A stretch of DNA of 64,000 bases from Patellaria atrata CBS 101060 (taxonomy: Eukaryota > Ascomycota > Dothideomycetes > Patellariales > Patellariaceae). The stretch is from contig MU006108.1 of assembly GCA_010093705.1 (NCBI GenBank), positions 1-64,000 on the forward strand, in the 5' to 3' direction. Under the pieces are notes generated by a model. That model was not told where the DNA came from. It searched no databases and worked only from the letters and a program-made list of their open reading frames with translations. Of this stretch, positions 58,012-64,000 are shown one piece after another. Positions within the stretch are counted from its first letter, which is position 1; every line of letters begins with the position of its first letter. The position numbers and the translations under genes are program-made.

Positions 58012-60099
58012 ATGGCAGAGGACGCGTCAGTCAAGGTTCCGGTTACATCTGCCTCCGGTGACGACGCGACACCTGTTGTTGCTGAAGGTCAGTCAGAGAA
58101 CGTCGCTTCAGCCGACTACGCCGCCGAGACACCTGCAGTCGGCGAAGCGTCTGGTGATGGTAAGTCAAGATTCAGCACCCTTCATTCCCTATGCAGACCA
58201 GCTTACCAACACCGTCATTTTCAGCCACAGCTCCTCTCACTGACGCCGCCACCGCCGCGACCGAGAACACATCCGATGCAGCACCTAGATCCTCAGACGC
58301 CCAGCACACAGCAGGAGGAGAAGAAGAAGAAGAAGAAGAAGAAGGCACTACTACGACAAAAGATGTAGGACAAGGTATGTTCCAGCAAAGGCTCGCACTT
58401 TTCAGCTCAACGCACCTAACCCTCGTAGACAAGCAAGAGCTAGCAAATGAGGCACCTAATGGCACCGGTAACTCAAAGAAGGCTAAACGAAGGTCTTCTG
58501 GCATTCCGGAGCATAAGACCAAGAAACCCATTGGCAAAAAGAAGTCGATGCAGAATCTCAACATCGATGTCCAGCCTGGTGAATACTGGTTTGCCAAGAT
58601 GAAAGGTTATCCACAATGGCCCTGTGTCATCTGCGACGAAGAAATGCTTCCAGAAACCCTACTCAAGAACCGTCCAGTGAGCGCGAAACGTGTAGATGGT
58701 ACCTACCGGGAAGACTTCGACGTAGGTGGCAAGAACGTCCGTGATAGGAAATTTCCTGTCATGTTTCTCGGAACCAACGAGTTGTAAGTCTCTTCCTCCA
58801 AGTACCTGCTATTAGCGTTCTTTATATTATACTATAGAATCTAATCATTCAATAGTTATTGGATCAACAACACCGATCTCGTTCCCTTAGATGTAGACGA
58901 GGTCAAGCGTCAGGTCGAGAGCAACGAGCAAGGGAAGAAGTCGAGGGTCCTGTGGAAAGCATACCAAGTTGCCGCTGAGGAATCGACTCTCGATGATTTC
59001 AAGACGATGTTGCTCGATTTCGAGAAGGAGAGGCTTCAAGAAGAGGAGAGGAAAGCTGCGGAAGTAGCCGAGAAGGAGGCCAAGAAGGAAAAGGCCGCGA
59101 AACGTAAGAGCAAGGACGCCAAATCTGCTGATGACGACGTCGAGATGGCAGACGCAGATGAAGAGGTTGAGGCTCCGAAATCTTCCAAATCCAAGAAGCG
59201 AAAGGCTCCCGACGAGGAAGCAGATGGAGCGAAGGCAAGTGTTTAGAGCTCTTGTATCGTCATTTGTCACTAACCAATTAATAGCCCGCAAAGACACCAA
59301 AGAAACTCAACTTGAAGGTCGGCAAATCTGCAAATGAAGATTCTGCGGCGAAACCAAAGAAGGTGTCAAAGCTAAAGAAGGCAGCCAAAAATGCCAGTAG
59401 TGAGGATATAGAGACTAAGGCTGAACCCATCATCTCAGAAGCAGAGCAGCGCGAAAAGCGCAAGAAAGCAGGTATGTTCGACACAACCATATTCCCTTTC
59501 AGTAGTTAACTCGTCTAGTGCTCTATCTTCGTCACAAACTTCAAAAAGGCTTCCTTACCCGCGACCAGACCCCTAAGGAAGATGAGATGTCCGCTATGGC
59601 CGAGCACTTCAACTCTCTTGAGAAGTATCCCGACTTGGATGCCAGCATCATCCGCGAGACTAAGATCCACAAGGTTTTGAAGGGCATCATTAAACTAAAT
59701 TCCATTCCAAAGGATGAAGAGTTCAAGTTTAAGGAACGATCAACCACCCTACTCAATCATTGGAACAAAGTTCTCGCTGCTGATGGCGGCGATGCTCCTG
59801 CGGGAGAGTCTTCAATTGTGGTTCCCACGACCAACGGTGTTGACCATGGTGAGCCGAATGGAACGAAGTCTCCCAAATCTCCCGCCGAAGCAGCACCGGG
59901 AACGCTCAACGGTGCAATCAATGAGGCCGAAGCAAAGATCGAGGCGTCTGTCACTTTGGATGATAAGGCCAACGACGGTAACGATGAGAAGTCAACTGCG
60001 CCGGAAGTTGCCTCCGAGGCTGCAATTGAAACCAACCCTGACGTTACTTCGGCCGAAACAGCTGCAAAAGGTACTGAGGGTGACGTTGTTACAGCATAA
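58012..60099 (+). CDS. PWWP-domain chromatin protein with LEDGF-like C-terminal domain
   Basis: A nuclear chromatin reader of 599 residues from six exons (58012-58159, 58225-58374, 58429-58783, 58856-59234, 59285-59471, 59519-60099). The PWWP domain starts at QPGEYWFAKMKGYPQWPCVI (Pro-Gln-Trp-Pro in place of PWWP) and ends YWINNTDLVPLD; such domains bind H3K36-methylated nucleosomes. Long charged, basic linkers rich in Lys, Glu and Ala follow. A helical domain at about residues 407-490 (VLYLRHKLQKGFL, then KVLKGIIKLNSIPKDEEFKF) resembles the LEDGF integrase-binding / TFIIS N-terminal fold. This order matches LEDGF/HRP2 and fungal Pdp3-type proteins. A (GAA)n run at about 58319-58345 codes for an eight-Glu stretch. 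Intron 4 uses a GC donor (separate entry). Confidence 0.85.
59235..59284 (+). other. GC-AG intron in the PWWP gene
   Basis: The junction reads AAG|GCAAGT at the donor and AATAG|CCC at the acceptor, with a CTAAC branch site about 16 bases upstream. Removing these 50 bases keeps the frame (KRKAPDEEADGAK to PAKTPKKLN). No GT donor gives an in-frame join nearby. GC-AG introns are a known minor class that needs the strong AG|GCAAGT context seen here. Confidence 0.7.
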
Positions 60100-60708
60100 T
60101 TGCGATTCTCTATCCAGAGCGAGGTAATGTTGTCATTTAGTGCTCAACCATGTCATTTCTATCTGCGAGATTCATCCCTTAAGTACTTCTGACCTCTCAT
60201 TGCTGCGATTGTGATGTAACTGTTACCCATCCTGGATGTCTTGCTTCCGGAAATGGCGTGCTCTTTCAAGCTCAGACAAGCAAGTTCCGATAATTTTCCT
60301 ATTGTCGAGAAATCGGGTTTCATCTTGGTTATGGACGGTACATGGGTAAGGGGGGAGGTTTTTTGAGTATCTCTGCGTACATAAGTAATTCGCTGTTCAC
60401 TTACCAGGCTATGAGCTTGTCATCATTTCTCATTCAACAAGGGGAGGGAAGGGAATGGAATTCGAGGCTTTCACGGTTCAGGTAAAATGGGTCCCCAAAA
60501 TTTGAGATGCTTTGATCAATGGTGTATTTTAGTTTACAAGGGCGTCCGTAGGGAATAATCACTAGTTTCCATTACACGCGTTCTCCCTTCATTGCGTGTT
60601 CTGTGACCGTGGACGTACGAGTACTATACGCAACCGTTCTTCATTCATACGTCTTCCCGAAGATGATAGGTCTGGACGCTATCAGCTATTCAGTTCGATA
60701 CAATATTG
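60100..60708. other. convergent intergenic region of about 610 bases
   Basis: This lies between the stop codons of the PWWP gene (plus) and MDE1 (minus). It should hold two 3' untranslated regions. No gene or structured element is seen. Confidence 0.5.
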
Positions 60709-61907
60709 CTAGTCTTTCGGCATCCACGGTAGACCGAGCTTATGCATTTCCACCGCAAGTTGGAAGATGTAATCTAAGCTAGTGATTGTCAACTCAAGAT
60801 ATGAAACATCACGAAGATGGATAAGCCATACCTTTCACATTGGGTCTTAGCCTTGTGGACATTGTCCCCCCAGACGTAACTGGCTCGTCAGCAATCCGTG
60901 TGCGTGGAGGGGGGGAGAACAGCTCCAGGGGGGTGCGAGAAAACTTACACTCCGTGTCTACGAACCAGCACCGCGTACGTGTCCGGATAGTCGTTCATCG
61001 CTTGCTGCAGACTATCCGTCAAGTCCTCCTCGCTGTGCACGTTTCCCACTCGTCAGCCCTCGAACTTACTTCGCAATCCTTTCTCTCCCGTTTTCCCAGC
61101 GTTCGAACTGGAGGAGGGACGACTTTGTTATCCCCAAGGGGGGAGGGGGAAAGGAATGGGTCAGGATGGGGGAAAACTCACTGCGCCGTATTCTCGATAA
61201 TGGGGATCCTCAGGCGCTCAAAGTATCCCAGATAGGCGACCTTACCGTTTGCGTCGCGAGCGTAGTTTTTGGGGATGCCCTTGATCTGTTCGATGCGCTC
61301 GATCTCGAAGGGGGCGGAGGGGCCGAAGTCCCGCTCGACGAGGAGAGTGATCAAGACGGCCCACTGCGAGTGCGTGTGGATGCAACAGTGGGCGTCGCGC
61401 AGGGTGAAAGAGGACATGAAGAGGGGGGTGCAGGCGGAGGGTTTGTGGCTCTGTTTCCCCCGTCATTCAGGAGGAAGCAGTCTTTGGATTACTTTACTCT
61501 GTTCGTTGGGGGTGGAGCTTTGGGGAAAGGGTTTTAGAACTCGCACCTTTGGCTTTCGGAGGTACTCTTTGCTCTCAAAGTCCATCACGAACATGTCGGT
61601 GGGCTCCATAAGCTCCTTCTGGACGCCAGACGGGGCGATATAGATGTGAGGACCATGACGGATGGAGGTGCCGCCGCCAGTGCCGGTGACCTGTTCGAAT
61701 CGACGAGAGAATCGCTGTCAGCTGGATAGGGTTTCTTGAAATGGTGGGTTATTCGGGGAATGGAGACTTGGGAATTGGGGAGGTTACCCAGCCTAGAGTA
61801 TAGAATTTCCGGCACAGCGTACAGATTAAGTTTGCGGGATGTTGGGGGTCTTCTGAACGGACGAGGTGTTCACTATCAAGATTATGATCGGAGCCGTTGA
61901 TGGTCAT
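60709..61907 (-). CDS. mde1: methylthioribulose-1-phosphate dehydratase
   Basis: A class II aldolase-fold zinc enzyme of the methionine salvage pathway, converting 5-methylthioribulose 1-phosphate to the 2,3-diketo compound. Six exons (61907-61788, 61690-61547, 61450-61182, 61032-60949, 60879-60832, 60778-60709) give 244 residues in frame. Signatures: [53 protein letters not shown], and the zinc-binding [10 protein letters not shown] (His113 and His115) with the third His at RRHG (His204). IEQIKGIP and VYVWGDN are family-typical. The end, PWMPKD, is normal. No other methionine-salvage genes are close. Acts in the cytosol. Confidence 0.93.
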
Positions 61908-62493
61908 GTTTATAGAGCGTAGGGAATATTTCCTTCCTTTTTCTTTCTTCACGGATGGAAATATTTGTTTAGTTGATAAGAACTCTTGTGTGAATATGAA
62001 TAAGCTCTCAACAACGCTCACATACGAAGTGGCACCAATGAAGTCGATACTCCTATATCTCTATGGAGCCTCGATGAATGCCTGAATCTCTTACTCTCGT
62101 ATATCTGAAATACTTTTTCCCCTTTAGAGCCGAAATTTATATACGTATGTATTCAGAGAGCTCTCAATTCAGCCCCTCATTGCCTCATAGCTTTGCCCCT
62201 CCATCTCATCATCTGCCCCTCCATGCCCTCGTCCTCCGTTTATCATCCGAACGGTATAGATAGATGGGAAGGATACGTTCAGTCCATAACGTTTAATGTA
62301 TTTCAAAGAAAGCCGTCAACAATTCATCTATGAGTTATCTCTGAATCTGATGGGGCAGGTGTAGTGACAGAAAAACAGCAAAGCAATCTATTTCAGTTTT
62401 GTCAAAGCTATAGAACGAAGTGGTATCATCATAAGAGATTGAAAAGAACATTCGAACATCTCGGCCCATTTTTCCTTCACATATACTGCAAAT
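61908..62493. other. intergenic region of about 590 bases
   Basis: This holds the MDE1 promoter and the 3' end of the DUF3602 gene. Near 62175-62230 the plus strand has a degenerate tandem CCCCTCATTGCCTCAT / CCCCTCCATCTCATC / CCCCTCCATGCCCTC pyrimidine pattern. No gene is seen. Confidence 0.45.
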
Positions 62494-63145
62494 TTAATGA
62501 GCAGACGGCTCAGGCGTCTTATCCTTCTTGCCCAAACCTAAGGCATTTTTGGCCTTGTCAACGAAATTTTCCTTGCGGGGATGCTCGGCGTGTTTATGGG
62601 GCACATGTTCGCCTCTGATTTCGTTCCCTTTTCCGCCACGCTACGAGAAAGATAGCGGTCAGTAGGGACATAATTGAGTTAGGATTATTGGAAAGACATA
62701 CCCCGGCGTGGAAGTTTTCGTGTCCATCCGAACGCAACGCGGTCTCGGGAATCACGTCCTCAGAATGGCGCTGCGCACCGAGCTGGGGAGTTCCTTTCGG
62801 GGTGCCGATATTTCCAGCTCCACCGCGCTGCCTGACGTTAGCCTCCAGGTAAGAGGTAGCAGTGTAGTTGACGTACGCCCGTCGAGTACTCCTTGTTGTC
62901 GTTAGTCTCTCCGACGACTCCTTCGCGGACAATGGCACCATCTGCGTAGCTAGAAGCGTAGTTAGCTTTGTGTCCATTTCAGGAGATTTATTGAGAATGG
63001 GATAACCTACACATTGGGATCGGTACCAATGTTGCCGCGGCCTGGATAAAGAAGAGTTAGTCTTTCTATTTCTAAAACAGTAGGTTCGATGGCTTTTACC
63101 TCCGCGACCAGTAGAATGGATCCCATCTGATACGTGCTCGGCCAT
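62494..63145 (-). CDS. small DUF3602 glycine-rich repeat protein
   Basis: Five exons (63145-63100, 63041-63011, 62949-62877, 62827-62702, 62640-62494) give a 140-residue hydrophilic protein in frame. Three copies of a STGRGG(x)GNIG-type motif are present: HSTGRGGRGNIGTD, YSTGRGGAGNIGTP and FHAGRGGKGNEIRG, the signature of the fungal DUF3602 family. The C-terminus is Lys/His/Pro-rich (EHVPHKHAEHPRKENFV, then ALGLGKKDKTPEPSAH). No signal peptide or membrane segment is seen, and disorder is likely. The role of the family is unknown to me. Three of the four introns fall inside or next to a GRGG motif, as if exons and repeats spread together. Confidence 0.85.
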
Positions 63146-64000
63146 TTTGGATGTAGTTTTGATATGTTCAGAGATGAGCCAAAGTATTTCTCGGTTTCAA
63201 GGTTGACGAGAATTGTAGTGAGTCAAGGGGAGAGCTTTAAACAATTCGCTCAAGAGTCCAGACGAACTGGGTTTTTATATATGACGCAATGTCAACGTGG
63301 GATAGAAAAGCGTTCACCTGGCGTTATTGCACAAGTATGATTAGAACTAGCTGCTTGCCCCATTATTACTTCAGGTTAGCATTCACACCTAACCGCCACG
63401 GCCAAGAAACAAACTCGAGGAAGAAGAGGCATCTTGCTGTATATCTCCGTACTGGCGGGGCCTTGGGTTGACTGATGGTGTTGACGCATCCACGAGGAAA
63501 ATCAGATCTTTCACCTCTTCCAACCATGTGCCCTCCTGTTCCTTCTGCCTACATTACCGTCCCCTGCGCTACCGTGTTGCTGGTGCTGGTCCGGCAAAGA
63601 GCATAACTTCACCACATTTAAGCCCTACATGACGCAGAATCCGGTGATCAGTCCGGTAAGGTTACGGAATGGCTGATGGCTTTGGGGGAATACGAGAGAG
63701 TTTCAAGCACGTCAATTCAACCCGCCGGCCCTTTTTGTTCGTCAAAATTTGTCGAATGCGTGAGGTGATGCGTTTCCGCTGAGCTTTTGCTTTTTACCTA
63801 CAAATACCTTCATCAGAGAGATGGCCTGATAAGCTTCCGCCTTCTGATTCGTCAGGCAGTCCAAGATCACTCGTTCTCGCTGAGTTTGCTGACAGTTCCA
63901 TATTAGGTTTTGATAGGGGTGACAAACCGGGTGGAATACGACTATACAGAACTACAAGTACAGGAGTCTGCAGTCTGGGGCCTAGAGTCCGGAGAAGGTA
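63146..64000. other. right edge, no gene seen
   Basis: This stretch upstream of the DUF3602 start codon should contain its promoter. The short frames at 63134-63340 and 63289-63471 lack features. Nothing else is recognised up to the end of the window. Confidence 0.45.

Overview
This window is nuclear DNA from a filamentous ascomycete (Pezizomycotina). Genes carry one to six short introns of about 45-70 bases with GT..AG ends and CTAAC-like branch sites, intergenic gaps run from about 60 bases to 3 kb, and the gene set (BRR2, MPH1, VPS33, YPT35, SAS4, a DUF7707 GPI protein, a DUF3602 protein, NLR-like STAND genes) is typical of that group. A leotiomycete is a plausible guess, but the sequence alone does not settle the class. 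No tRNA, rRNA, CRISPR array or telomere repeat was seen.

Layout. At 1-14451 there is a CobW/P47K GTPase (minus) and an N2227 methyltransferase (plus) sharing a 270-base divergent promoter with a 13-bp tandem repeat, then a single giant gene of 3,136 codons for a DUF3638/DUF3645 protein. At 14452-24337 lies a gene-poor, decayed stretch: a broken NB-ARC/TPR (NLR-like) gene, a decayed Tad1-type LINE with apparent C-to-T damage, and a 165-base inverted copy of the NLR's TPR region lodged inside the LINE. At 24338-35246 are a SnoaL-like protein, F-actin capping protein beta, a secreted Cys-rich GPI protein, the MPH1/FANCM helicase, and a ClpB-like ankyrin/AAA+ gene whose reading frame is broken, including inside its Walker A loop.

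At 35247-49430 are BRR2, a UBE2W-like E2, a DUF7707 GPI protein, YPT35 and SAS4. At 50015-54867 a mitochondrial PPR-type protein and VPS33 face each other tail to tail. After a 3.1-kb gap come a PWWP/LEDGF-like chromatin protein, the methionine-salvage enzyme MDE1 and a small DUF3602 glycine-rich protein.

Most genes are unrelated housekeeping functions: splicing (BRR2), DNA repair (MPH1), chromatin (SAS4, PWWP), endomembrane traffic (VPS33, YPT35), actin (CAP2), ubiquitin (E2) and sulfur salvage (MDE1). There is no biosynthetic cluster. The best candidate for an under-described system is the giant DUF3638/DUF3645 protein, whose motifs read like a SecA/SF2-type ATPase motor. For spliced genes, exon joins were read by eye from splice sites and protein-family continuity, and the summed exon lengths were checked to be divisible by three. 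The broken NLR and AAA+ genes are the exceptions.
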